DNA of 56,832 bases from Maritimibacter alkaliphilus HTCC2654 (GTDB taxonomy: Bacteria > Pseudomonadota > Alphaproteobacteria > Rhodobacterales > Rhodobacteraceae): the NCBI RefSeq assembly GCF_000152805.1, contig NZ_CH902578.1, positions 792,256 through 849,087 on the forward strand. Direction: 5' to 3'. Numbering within the stretch: the stretch's first letter is position 1; each line of letters opens with the position of its first letter. The translations under genes and the position numbers were made by a program. The notes beneath the pieces were generated by a model. The model did not search any database. It saw nothing but the letters and a program-made list of their open reading frames with translations, and had not been told where the DNA came from. Shown in pieces: positions 38,175 to 46,441 of the stretch.

Positions 38175-39257
38175 ATGGCTGCGACGAAGAAGAAACTGAC
38201 CCAAACGGTCGCCGACAAGGCGGGCCCGAACGAGAAGATTTGGGATACCGAGATCAAGGGCTTCTACCTGGTCACGGGAAAGACCAAGAAGACCCTCTAC
38301 TACCAGAAAGACGTGAACCGAAAGACGGTGCGCCACAAGCTCGGGTCCCTGCCCGAGATCACGGTCGCCGCTGCTCGCGTTGAGGCCGAACAGTTGCGCG
38401 CGGAACATGCAACGGGTGCGGTCGCGCAGCGGCTGGCTGCGTCACGCATACCGACGCTGCGTGACGCGACTGACACCTATCTTGCCCGCCCCAAGCTGCG
38501 TTCCGAGCACAATAAGAACCAGGTCCGCGCCCAGATGGAGAACAAGCTGACCGACTGGCTCGACCTTCGCCTGGACGAGATCACGAAGGCCGACTGCGTT
38601 GCGATGCACGCGCGCCTCGGGGCCGATGGTGAACGCGCAGCGAACCACGTCCTCAAGTCCTTCCGGTCGATCTACAACCATGCCCGCCGCGTGCATGACC
38701 TGCCTGAATGCCCGACAATGGCGATTGAATGGTTCCCGGAGCCCGCATCAGGCAAGATCATCGACGACCTCGACGCTTGGAAAGAGGCGGTCGATGGGCT
38801 CGAGAACGACGTGCACCGCGCCTTCTATCGCTTTCTTCTCCTGACAGGTCTTCGACTAAGCGAAGCCCTGTCCTTGAGATGGGACCAGGTTCATGCCGAC
38901 CACCTGCATCTGCCCTTGACCAAGAACGGTCGCCCGTTCGACCTGCCGTTGCTCGCGGAGCACCACGGCATCTTGCAGCCCATGCAGGCCTACCGTTCCG
39001 ACTATGTGTTCCCAGGCACGCGTCACGCACTGCACCTCAAGTCGCCCGAGCGCATCGCGTGGTCAGCCCACGCACACCGCCGCACTTTCGCGACGGTCGC
39101 GGCGGAGTCTGGGCTCTGGGAAGAGACCATCGGACGCCTTCTGAACCACACGCCGCAGAGCGTCACGGGCGCGCACTATGTGAAGGTTGGGCATGAGCAG
39201 TTGCGGGCCCCGATGGAGCAGGTCGTGTCCGCGTTTAAACGCAAGGGACTGATATAA
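38175..39257 (+). CDS. int: Tyrosine-recombinase integrase
   Basis: This 360-aa site-specific recombinase has an N-terminal arm-binding region (KLTQTVADKAGPNEKIWDTE), a core-binding SAM-like domain and a catalytic domain. The catalytic Arg is in LLTGLRLSEALSLRW, the Lys in LPLTKNGRPFDLPL, the HxxR in SAHAHRRTFATVA, and the Tyr in TGAHYVKVGHEQL. It lies 135 bp inside attL, as expected for an element that targets a tRNA. AAGGA precedes the ATG. It is probably read from its own region and also from the host tRNA promoter upstream. Confidence 0.94.
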   Translation: MAATKKKLTQTVADKAGPNEKIWDTEIKGFYLVTGKTKKTLYYQKDVNRKTVRHKLGSLPEITVAAARVEAEQLRAEHATGAVAQRLAASRIPTLRDATDTYLARPKLRSEHNKNQVRAQMENKLTDWLDLRLDEITKADCVAMHARLGADGERAANHVLKSFRSIYNHARRVHDLPECPTMAIEWFPEPASGKIIDDLDAWKEAVDGLENDVHRAFYRFLLLTGLRLSEALSLRWDQVHADHLHLPLTKNGRPFDLPLLAEHHGILQPMQAYRSDYVFPGTRHALHLKSPERIAWSAHAHRRTFATVAAESGLWEETIGRLLNHTPQSVTGAHYVKVGHEQLRAPMEQVVSAFKRKGLI

Positions 39258-39511
39258 CTCGCTTATAACCCGCTTTCCCACTTGAAGGTCGATGCAAGTC
39301 GCACTAACTTTGCCGATACGAAACGCCGACGACCCACCTAAAGAGATCAACGTGTGAGGGTCTGAAAGCTCCGGTGGCCCGAGAGGGTCAGGACCTGCGA
39401 CGTGCAATGACGCACGGGGCAAACGGGATAGGCTCCGACGCTGTGAGCCGTTGACACCGTTACCGCAGGCCGCGCGGCAGCAGGCACCAACCCGAAAGGG
39501 ATGTGTGACCT

Positions 39512-39712
39512 ATGACTGCCCAAGACAAATTCCTCGATACGGCCCAAGCCGCCCACTACCTCGGATACTCGATGTCAACGCTCGAGACCTGGCGTTGCGA
39601 GAGCATGGGGCCGAAGTACTACAAGCTGCACCGCCGCGTTCGATACAAGCAGAGCGACCTCGATGCCTGGCTTGAGGCGCAGGTCGTAACGCCGAAGCGC
39701 GAGGTGGTGTGA
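39512..39712 (+). CDS. Small HTH protein, excisionase/AlpA-like
   Basis: This 66-aa protein has one MerR-like helix-turn-helix: FLDTAQAAHYLGYSMSTLETW, then YYKLHRRVRYKQSDLDAWLEA. This is the pattern of phage excisionases and AlpA-type activators that act with integrase or on early promoters. Its stop overlaps the next gene's ATG by one base. The 254 bp upstream, after int, hold no gene, only small inverted repeats such as GGCTCCGACGCTGTGAGCC. Confidence 0.85.
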   Translation: MTAQDKFLDTAQAAHYLGYSMSTLETWRCESMGPKYYKLHRRVRYKQSDLDAWLEAQVVTPKREVV

Positions 39713-40980
39713 TGGAAAAAGCAGTATTCGCGCACGCAGACGCCGTGCGACGTTTCACACTCGGCCAGAACAAGCGCGTGGAGCTCTGGATCGCCAACAA
39801 CTGGGAACGCCTCGGGCTACAAGGCCCCATGCACCCGACGACGATCTCCCACGCGTTGAACGGTCGCCCAGTGTCCGCCGACTTCGTTCGCGCCCTCAAT
39901 GACCTCTATAGCGAGATGCGCGACGATCCCTGGACCTGGTGCGAACCACCCAATCGCCTCGAGCTCCTGGACCAGTATGCCCCGCTGATGTGGTGGTACG
40001 AAACGCTGGGCCTGCACGAGATCCCAGAGTCGATGTGGCGCCGCCTCAAGACCCACCCGCTCGATCCTGATCGCCAGCAGCTGGTCAAGCGCCTATACGA
40101 CGACTGGTACCGCCGCCTGCGCGCGGCCTGCGACCAGTTCAAGGCTGACCGCGAGCTTGTCCGCGCACTCGAAGCCGACGACGATCCTGAGTACCAGGTG
40201 TTCCGCAAGGTCGATGGCGAGTGGTGGGTCGGGTATGATGCGCAAGCCGAGGAAACGCGTCGCGGTCGCGTCGGCAATCCAGGTCTGCACGGTCGCTCGC
40301 TCAAGGACGTGGGCATGGCGATGGCGCTCGACGAGGAAAGCATGCCTTTGCCCGACATCGAACGCGCCTGCCTGACCTACTCGCGTCCCGTGCCCCTGCA
40401 TGTAGAGACCTGGGAATCCGAACCCGTCGAGCCGTTCATGGGCGACGCGTTTGAGGGGTTCGAGTTCAAGCGACACGCGCTCCCACAGCTCGAGTATGGT
40501 GACCCATATCACGGGCAGGACGCCGTCGAGACAAAGTGGCGCGTCCGCTTCTACTGGACTGGTGACCGCTACGAGGCTGAAGACGTCGAGCCGTTCGCCC
40601 AGGTGCGCATGGGGCCGAAGGATCAGTGGGTCGAGGCGTCGCCTTCCGACCGAGTCCTACTTATGACGGGGATGCGCCGCAAGTTCGAGACAGTCGAGGA
40701 GCTCGACGCGCGCAAAGATGCGTGGGTCGAGGAAACGTGGGCGGGGCTGAAAGAAACGTGGGCCGAGAACATCCGATCCACGCCCTGGGGTTCGCCGTGG
40801 AATCAGGAAGACTATCCGGACGGTGTGCCGCGTCAGGCGGCGGTGGCGTTGTTCGAGGAGCGTGTGCTCGGGTCTGTTGATCAGGTGGCCGCGACGTCCG
40901 AACTGCGCGAGGTCGAACGTCGCCGCCGTAAGTTCATGCGCAGCCTTCGACGAGCGCCGAAGGGAACAGTTCACGCATAA
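39712..40980 (+). CDS. Orphan 422-aa protein of the element
   Basis: I do not recognise this family. The N-terminal ~70 residues may hold a helix-turn-helix (HPTTISHALNGRPVSADFVRAL). The rest is rich in Trp, Glu, Asp and Arg, with stretches such as WWYETLGLHEIPESMWRRLK and VRFYWTGDRYEAEDVEPFAQ, and a helical Arg-rich C-terminus. No Walker, primase or nuclease motif is visible. It is translationally coupled to the excisionase-like gene (TGATG). By position it might regulate or replicate the element, but that is only a guess. Confidence 0.75.
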   Translation: MEKAVFAHADAVRRFTLGQNKRVELWIANNWERLGLQGPMHPTTISHALNGRPVSADFVRALNDLYSEMRDDPWTWCEPPNRLELLDQYAPLMWWYETLGLHEIPESMWRRLKTHPLDPDRQQLVKRLYDDWYRRLRAACDQFKADRELVRALEADDDPEYQVFRKVDGEWWVGYDAQAEETRRGRVGNPGLHGRSLKDVGMAMALDEESMPLPDIERACLTYSRPVPLHVETWESEPVEPFMGDAFEGFEFKRHALPQLEYGDPYHGQDAVETKWRVRFYWTGDRYEAEDVEPFAQVRMGPKDQWVEASPSDRVLLMTGMRRKFETVEELDARKDAWVEETWAGLKETWAENIRSTPWGSPWNQEDYPDGVPRQAAVALFEERVLGSVDQVAATSELREVERRRRKFMRSLRRAPKGTVHA

Positions 40981-41113
40981 TCGGGATGCGCTTCTCGTCG
41001 TCGAAACGGTCTCGCAGCCAGTTGTCGCAGGCTGCGGGATCGTTCAGTGCGTTTGCACGGGCGAGACGGGTCAGGAGGCGTGCGGGCACGCGGGTCGGGA
41101 AGTCCAGGGGCAT
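40934..41113 (-). CDS. Possible small antisense-overlapping protein
   Basis: This 59-aa frame begins MPLDFPTRVPARLLTRLARAN, with a GGAGA eight bases before the ATG. Its 3' end overlaps the converging orphan gene by 47 bp. Composition is protein-like (an amphipathic helix with NDPAACDNWLRDRF), but there is no family match. It could be a repressor-sized gene or spurious. Confidence 0.35.
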   Translation of the reverse strand: MPLDFPTRVPARLLTRLARANALNDPAACDNWLRDRFDDEKRIPIMRELFPSALVEGCA

Positions 41114-41265
41114 GGGTCGGGTCTCCATGTGTTGCAGTTGGTGGGATCATTGTATCGCGGCTGGGTCTAGGTGGACGACCGAGATCGCAGGAGTATCCTG
41201 AGAAACCACGCGGTGGGACTGTGTTCGCGTGAGAAACGTCCGAGGGTCGTCTGCAACAATGATCG

Positions 41266-41281
41266 CAACATGGTGCCATGT
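41266..41281. promoter_or_regulatory. Palindromic operator candidate
   Basis: AACATGG, TG, CCATGTT is a perfect 7-bp-arm palindrome in the non-coding region, typical of a dimeric phage repressor site. Confidence 0.4.
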
Positions 41282-41601
41282 TTCGTGCATCGGTCATTTA
41301 TTGACGGTGGCAGATACCCGTGCGGTCCTGCGGTGATGTAGTTTCTGCGGTGATGGTGTTAGGGGCAGGATTGCAGGGTGGCAGGGTTGCTACTACAGCC
41401 GTCCGTCCAGGACGCTGCTGAACGAAACAGTGAACGCATAGTGCTGAGATGTTGCGGCGATTGTTGCTGCTCAGGGCTCTGTTTCTCTTACGCGAACAAT
41501 GGCAGCAGGCTCCATCCTGGTCATTGCCGACGCACAGTCGGGGCGGTCCATCCTCGGTATATCAACATTGCTGACGTAGTTTGATTCTGATCGAACGCAG
41601 C

Positions 41602-41620
41602 CGCCTACAAATTCACTGCA
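41602..41620 (+). repeat. Element repeat CGCCTACAA-, middle copy
   Basis: 18 of 19 bases match 38142-38160. Confidence 0.6.
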
Positions 41621-42147
41621 CTTTCACGCTAACGTCCTGTTATTGAAGCCATGTGCTACGTTGTCTGAGCTTACGTTATACGTTCCGAGGCAGGTAGGCA
41701 CATCATCTTGACCATCCTGCGCGCATCCGCGCAATCGACCCCCTCCTCTGGAGCCAGAGCCCTGGGACCGGGGTCGCGCAGATTTTTGCCAGAGATACAG
41801 ACACCCCGTCCTGCATCAGAGCGCCCAGCAGCTCGCACGAGCTCCGCGCCCCTAAGGCCATCGCCCCACAACGATGCCCGCTGACCCCAACCCCACGTCT
41901 CTGCCTCGCTCTCTCGGCACCTAATTCTCCCGGTCGACACCCCCGCCCTGGCCATCTTACGTTCACGCCCGAGTGGTCGCGCGCCCGCAGTCATAGGTGA
42001 CCACCTCGCGCCGCCCTGCGATCCATACACGCAGCATCCTGGATCGTAGGGCGGCACACCCCTCCCACCAGACATTGCAAGACACACCGGTGTTCCCGCC
42101 GACCCCTCCCCACTTACGCTGATCCCTGCGCGTCATGCTGGCTCAAC

Positions 42148-42192
42148 GGCGGGCGGCTCGCACGCGCCCCAGTCCTTTCAGGGCCGCCCGCC
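42148..42192. repeat. Inverted repeat before the packaging operon
   Basis: GGCGGGCGGC (42148-42157) and GCCGCCCGCC (42183-42192) are perfect 10-bp arms around a 25-nt loop. They lie 20 bp upstream of the first gene of the packaging block. Confidence 0.6.
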
Positions 42193-42211
42193 AACAGCTT
42201 GGAGAACACCA

Positions 42212-42478
42212 ATGCAAGTCACTCTCGAGGCCACCACAGACGCCTCCTGCACCCTGAAACAGACGACCCCGTCCCAGTCGGTTTCGTTCACCCTGCCCGT
42301 CGCGAAAGACGTCCTCCTGGACGGCCTCGTCGGCTTCCTGGCCCAGCCCGAGGTCACGGAATCCCAGATCGACGACATCATGGTCACCCAGAACCGCGAC
42401 GGCATCTTCCTGCACGCGGGCGGTGGCAAATTCCATCTGTCCTGGCCGTTCGCAATCGCACTCGCCATCGAGGCGTAA
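42212..42478 (+). CDS. Small hypothetical protein heading the packaging block
   Basis: This 88-aa protein is mostly beta-strand-like: VTLEATTDASCTLKQTT, VSFTLPVAKDVLLDGLVGFL and GIFLHAGGGKFHLSWPFAIALAIEA. A GGAG lies eight bases before the ATG. Its stop is 3 bp before the portal gene, so the two are co-translated or at least co-transcribed. I do not recognise the family; a small head-associated protein is possible. Confidence 0.65.
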   Translation: MQVTLEATTDASCTLKQTTPSQSVSFTLPVAKDVLLDGLVGFLAQPEVTESQIDDIMVTQNRDGIFLHAGGGKFHLSWPFAIALAIEA

Positions 42479-42481
42479 CCT

Positions 42482-43843
42482 ATGAGCAATCGACGCACGC
42501 GCTGGGATCGACTCCAGCACCAATATCGAACGATCCGCGACTGCCTGGAGGGCAGCGACGCCGTGAAGGATCAGGGCCAGCTCTACGTCCCGAAGCCATC
42601 CGCGATGCAATCCCAGGACTATCAGGCATACCTCCAGCGCGGTCACTTCACGGGCGCACCCCAGATGACCCTGCGCGCTCTGACGGGGCTAGCACTGCGC
42701 AAGGACCCTGTGATCAAGCTCCCGTCACGGCTCGAGCCCTGGCGCCTGGCTGCGGGACACGACAACGCGCCGCTGTCGATCCTAATCGAAAAGATCACAC
42801 GCGAAGTTCTGTGCATGGGCCGTCACGGTATCCTGCTCGACTTCCCCATCGACGGCACGACCTCCCTAACCCTGCCCCACATCACGACGTTCCGCGCGGA
42901 AGACATCGAGGATTTCTCGACCGCCTACGTCAACGGCAAGAAGGTCCTGACCAAGGTCATCCTGGGTGCGGACGAGGATTACGACGGGCGAGACGTGAAG
43001 TATGAGCTGACCCTGGAGACTGGCGTCTATCAGTTCCAGCGCTTCTATCGCGACGAGGACAAGACGCGCGTCGACTTCGGGGAGACTGTCATCCCGATGG
43101 TCAACGGTCGCAGCCTCGACTACATCCCGTTCTGGATGGTCAGCCATGAGGGCCTGCAACCGGACGACGTGACCCCGCCATTCTACGCTCTGTGTCAGGC
43201 CGCACTCGCCCACCTAGCAACCTCCTGCGACAAGCGACACGCCCTGCACCAGACAGCAGCGCCAACGCCCTACATCATTGGCAGCATCGCCTCGGACAAG
43301 GTGCCGACCGCCATCGGCGCGGGTGCCCTGTGGAGCCTGCCTGAGGGCGCGGAATGTGGGCTCTTGGAATTCACGGGCGCGGGCATCGCTGCGATGAAGG
43401 AGGAGATGAAAGAGCTCGAGAACGAGATGGTGTCGGCGGGCGCGCGTATGCTGTCGACCACCATCAACCGCAACGAGACGCACGAGACCGCGTCCCAGCG
43501 CACCCGCTCGGAGCTGTCCCTGCTCCACGGCGCTGTCGTCAACGTCGAGGCGGCGCTGAACCAGATCGTCCGCACGGCAGCGGAATGGGTCGGTGCGAAC
43601 CAGGACGAGGCCCAGATCAGCCTGTCCCGCGACTTCATCGAGGCCTCGATGGACCCGCGCATGATCGAGGCGCAGATGAAGCTCTACCTGGGCGGCATGA
43701 TCTCCCGTGCGACGCTGCACGAAAACCTGCAACGCGGCGAAGTCATGCGCGCAGATGTCACATGGGAGGACGAAAAGGACCGCATCGAGGAGGATGGTGG
43801 CGATGTGTCGTCCATCATCCCGCGCCCGCAACCCGAGGAGTGA
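42482..43843 (+). CDS. DUF4055-type phage portal protein
   Basis: This 453-aa protein shows features of the DUF4055 portal group: an N-terminal RDCLEGSDAVKDQGQLYVPKP-like segment, FTGAPQMTLRALTGLALRKDP, IPFWMVSHEGLQPD, then AALAHLATSCDKRHALHQTA and MLSTTINRNETHETASQRTRSE before a C-terminal clip/wing region. Portals form the dodecameric DNA channel at one capsid vertex and dock the terminase. Length is normal. No capsid gene follows, which is odd for a portal operon. Confidence 0.82.
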   Translation: MSNRRTRWDRLQHQYRTIRDCLEGSDAVKDQGQLYVPKPSAMQSQDYQAYLQRGHFTGAPQMTLRALTGLALRKDPVIKLPSRLEPWRLAAGHDNAPLSILIEKITREVLCMGRHGILLDFPIDGTTSLTLPHITTFRAEDIEDFSTAYVNGKKVLTKVILGADEDYDGRDVKYELTLETGVYQFQRFYRDEDKTRVDFGETVIPMVNGRSLDYIPFWMVSHEGLQPDDVTPPFYALCQAALAHLATSCDKRHALHQTAAPTPYIIGSIASDKVPTAIGAGALWSLPEGAECGLLEFTGAGIAAMKEEMKELENEMVSAGARMLSTTINRNETHETASQRTRSELSLLHGAVVNVEAALNQIVRTAAEWVGANQDEAQISLSRDFIEASMDPRMIEAQMKLYLGGMISRATLHENLQRGEVMRADVTWEDEKDRIEEDGGDVSSIIPRPQPEE

Positions 43844-43846
43844 CAC

Positions 43847-44557
43847 ATGCTGGCAGACCCGAATGTCCAGCCGCGTCCTTTCCTGCCCGAGCAAGAGCTC
43901 GCCTTCGCCGTGATCATGCAGGCGATTGAGGACCTGGAATCGAGCGACGAGCAGCTGCGCTTCGAGGCACACGAATTCTTTCTGCAACCGAAGGGACCGT
44001 CCGCCGACATGCGGGCGTTCTTCTTCGACGCTGTGGGGCTCGATCACGAGGCCGTCTACCAGGCCCTGACCGAGAAGCTCGAGCCACCCGAGCGCCCCAT
44101 GCGGAAATGGACGTTCGACGAGATCGGCGACCACATGCCGCGCGACCGCGCGTTCCGTGCAGGCGACATCTGCGATCTGACGGGGCTGCGGCATGACCAG
44201 GTGCACTCGCGATTGCAGCACCTGAAACGTCTCGGGCGCGTCGTCCAGCTCGACCGCGGCGTCTACTGCCACCCTGACTACGAGGAAAAGTGGCGCGCAG
44301 AGAACGTCCGACTGATCGAGGCCCCGGCCCATACGGCGTTTTCTGGCTTCGACGACAACAAGAACGAGCGCCTCGGATCGACACAGCGGGCGATCTTGGC
44401 CGCGATGCAGGATGGGCGCGAGACGATCCGCGAGATCGGATGGGACGTGCAACTCGACTTCAACGCCCTGAAATGCGCGCTCGACCGCCTGGTCGAGAGT
44501 GGGATCGTCGTGAAGGACGGGCCTAAGTACCGCATCGTGCAAGATGCTGCCGCATAG
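43847..44557 (+). CDS. Winged-helix-containing protein of the packaging block
   Basis: This 236-aa protein appears to hold two winged-helix units. One is near RAGDICDLTGLRHDQVHSRLQHLKRLGRVVQLDRGVYC, the other near LGSTQRAILAAMQDGRETIREIG and CALDRLVESGIVVKDG. The N-terminus is acidic and helical. It starts 3 bp after the portal stop. The place between portal and terminase and the DNA-binding folds suggest a regulator or a packaging-site recogniser, but I do not recognise the family. Confidence 0.7.
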   Translation: MLADPNVQPRPFLPEQELAFAVIMQAIEDLESSDEQLRFEAHEFFLQPKGPSADMRAFFFDAVGLDHEAVYQALTEKLEPPERPMRKWTFDEIGDHMPRDRAFRAGDICDLTGLRHDQVHSRLQHLKRLGRVVQLDRGVYCHPDYEEKWRAENVRLIEAPAHTAFSGFDDNKNERLGSTQRAILAAMQDGRETIREIGWDVQLDFNALKCALDRLVESGIVVKDGPKYRIVQDAAA

Positions 44558-44635
44558 GCTGGTCGCGCGCTCCCGCACGTCCCCGCATATTCGACGCGTA
44601 GGGCTGGGAGCCGTGCATCCTCACACGTTCAGGAA

Positions 44636-44663
44636 GCGGGCTCCACCAGGGGCCCGTTTCTTT
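44636..44663 (+). terminator. Intrinsic terminator inside the packaging block
   Basis: GCGGGCTCC, ACCA, GGGGCCCGT, then TTCTTTTT. The 9-bp stem with two G-T pairs and T-tract should stop or attenuate transcription between the winged-helix gene and the coiled-coil gene. Confidence 0.75.
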
Positions 44664-44678
44664 TTGTGGGAGATGCAC

Positions 44679-45065
44679 ATGTCAGACGACGACAAGAACT
44701 CGGAGATGATGGACAAGTTCATCGCCTCCGCAACGCCCAAGCTGCTCGAGGCGATGCAGGAGCAGATCGGCAAGATGGTCGAGGACCAGATCGGTGGGCT
44801 GAAAGAGGCCAGCCAGAAGATGCTCGACGAGATCAAAGACCACAAGCGCGAACGCGACGAGGCCGCGGCGGCGCAGAAGGCCGGCTTCGACCAACTCAAA
44901 ACCCTGCTCGAGCGCGGCGACGAGCCGCGAGCCGTCCACGATGCCTTGAACCCGGAGCCCGTCGTCCTGACGCGCGAACAGGCCCGCGATCCGGCCCTGT
45001 ATCGTCGCGCCAAGGCAGCGGCAGAGCAGCAAGGCGTTGCGCTGAAGATCGCAGCCGATGGCTGA
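44679..45065 (+). CDS. Coiled-coil protein of the packaging block
   Basis: This 128-aa protein is almost entirely helical and charged: KFIASATPKLLEAMQEQIGKM, then KEASQKMLDEIKDHKRERDEAAAAQKAG, followed by ARDPALYRRAKAAAEQQG. This recalls phage scaffold-like or head-tail accessory proteins, but no family is certain. ATG 44679 is chosen for the GGGAG seven bases upstream; another ATG is two codons earlier. Its last 8 bp overlap the small terminase-like gene. Confidence 0.7.
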   Translation: MSDDDKNSEMMDKFIASATPKLLEAMQEQIGKMVEDQIGGLKEASQKMLDEIKDHKRERDEAAAAQKAGFDQLKTLLERGDEPRAVHDALNPEPVVLTREQARDPALYRRAKAAAEQQGVALKIAADG

Positions 45066-45666
45066 CGAGCGCCTGACGGATAAGGTCAAGCGACTTCTCC
45101 CCAAGGACCCGAGCAAGAGCCGGAAGAACACCATCCGCCTGCGCCCGGACGTCGGGGAGATCGTCTGCGACGTGGTACTCGGTCGCCGCACGGTGGCCGA
45201 GGTGTCACGCCGCACGGGCATCCACCGCGACACGGTCGACCGTTTCTTCGCCAAATTCGTCACCGACGACATCAAGAAGGCAATCCTGGCCGACCAGTCG
45301 ACCCACGACGAACTCGACCGAAAGATCAACTCGGGGCAGGACACTGTCGAGAAAGGCCTGAACTCGATCATCACGGAGCAGAAAGAGCTCTACAGGCTCC
45401 TGCGCGACAAGGTCGGTGATGGGCGCGACATCGAGGACGTGCTGCCGGGACTAAGCCAACTTCTGCGTGACCAGGGCCAGAGCTACGAGCGGCTCCTGAA
45501 GTCGTACTCGCTCCTTAAGGAGAAGACCACGATCACGCTTTCCATCAATGAGAGCCCCGACTGGCAGCAGCTCCAGGACGTGCTATACCAGGTGTTCGAA
45601 CAGTACCCGGACGCGTTCGACATGTTCCGACAGCTCGTCCGCGAGCGGAGGCTCCGCATTGAATGA
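45058..45666 (+). CDS. Small terminase-like subunit
   Basis: This 202-aa protein has an N-terminal HTH (RTVAEVSRRTGIHRDTVDRFFAKF), a central coiled coil (ELDRKINSGQDTVEKGLNSI, then KELYRLLRDKVGD) and a C-terminal segment typical of small terminases (INESPDWQQLQDVLYQVFEQYPDAF). TerS recognises the cos or pac site and delivers DNA to the large subunit. It overlaps the genes on both sides by 8 bp, so translation is tightly coupled. The assignment rests on architecture and position. Confidence 0.75.
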   Translation: MADERLTDKVKRLLPKDPSKSRKNTIRLRPDVGEIVCDVVLGRRTVAEVSRRTGIHRDTVDRFFAKFVTDDIKKAILADQSTHDELDRKINSGQDTVEKGLNSIITEQKELYRLLRDKVGDGRDIEDVLPGLSQLLRDQGQSYERLLKSYSLLKEKTTITLSINESPDWQQLQDVLYQVFEQYPDAFDMFRQLVRERRLRIE

Positions 45667-46441
45667 GGCGCTGTCGCTATACCTCCGCACGCTTGAGGAG
45701 CGGCTTGACCCGACTGCTCTGTTCGAGCGCGTCGTGGGCGGGCCACCAGACAACTGGCAGCGCCGGTTCCTGACCACCGCGTCGCCTTTCGTCATGGCGC
45801 TGTGCTCGCGACGGATCGGCAAGTCCCAGACGACAGCAATCCTTGCCGCTCAAACCATCGGCGCACCAGGCCGCACGGTGCTGGTCCTCAGCCCCACACT
45901 CGGCCAGTCCCAGCTCCTGTTCAAACGCATCCTTGAGGCGTGGGCCGCGATGTCCCTGCCCATCGAGAAAACACGCCTGACGCAGACCACTATGGAACTT
46001 GCGAACGGCTCGGTGGTCGCCTGTGTGCCAGCTGGTCAGGACGGCTCGTCCGCTCGCGGATATGGCGTGAAGGACGGAGGCCTGCTGATCTACGAAGAAG
46101 GTGCCTTCTTGGCGGACGCCGTTTACGACGCGACGATCCCCATCCGCGAAGACGGCGGCCGCATTCTGCTGATCACGACGCCTGGGAACGTCGGCGGGTT
46201 CGCCCACACGGCCTGGACCGAGAACGACGAGATCGAGAAAATCACCGCCCGGTCGACCGAGATCGAGCGCATGGCAGAAAAGGTGGCGTTTGACCGCCGC
46301 TACATGCCGCCCCGCCAATTCGCTACGGAACACGAACTGCGCTGGTCGTCAGGTGGCGATCCGCTTTTCGCATCGGAGACCATCGAGAACGCCTTCGTGG
46401 ACATTCCCGAACTGAAACTGGGAGAACTGTATGCAGCCTGA
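45659..46441 (+). CDS. Large terminase, ATPase part (split gene)
   Basis: This 260-aa protein has the N-terminal packaging ATPase only. The Walker-A-like P-loop is ALCSRRIGKSQTTAILAA, the Walker B and catalytic Glu are in GGLLIYEEGAFLADAVYD, and the coupling motif is LLITTPGNVGG. It ends before the nuclease domain, which is encoded by the next gene in another frame with an 11-bp overlap. The start is TTG at 45659, preceded by GGAGG with good spacing and overlapping the small subunit gene by 8 bp; no ATG is better placed. Confidence 0.82.
   Translation: MNEALSLYLRTLEERLDPTALFERVVGGPPDNWQRRFLTTASPFVMALCSRRIGKSQTTAILAAQTIGAPGRTVLVLSPTLGQSQLLFKRILEAWAAMSLPIEKTRLTQTTMELANGSVVACVPAGQDGSSARGYGVKDGGLLIYEEGAFLADAVYDATIPIREDGGRILLITTPGNVGGFAHTAWTENDEIEKITARSTEIERMAEKVAFDRRYMPPRQFATEHELRWSSGGDPLFASETIENAFVDIPELKLGELYAA

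Larger units (their letters stand above)
41114..42211. other. 1.1-kb non-coding region of the element
   Basis: No convincing gene is seen. It holds a 16-bp palindrome AACATGG-TG-CCATGTT (41266-41281), a direct repeat CTGCGGTGATG at 41327 and 41344, the second CGCCTACAA repeat (41602-41620), an att-like AGCTTACGTT (about 41669), and a large inverted repeat at 42148-42192. Such content suits an origin, control region or packaging site. Confidence 0.5.

Noticed and set aside
41671-42087. 138-codon minus-strand frame in the element's gene-free region
   Set aside because: No clear ribosome site, odd composition (many Arg/Gly/Cys/Trp) and no motif; the region looks non-coding.
43214-44578. 454-codon minus-strand frame across the portal and winged-helix genes
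   Set aside because: Shadow frame; the plus-strand genes have ribosome sites, tight spacing and family features.
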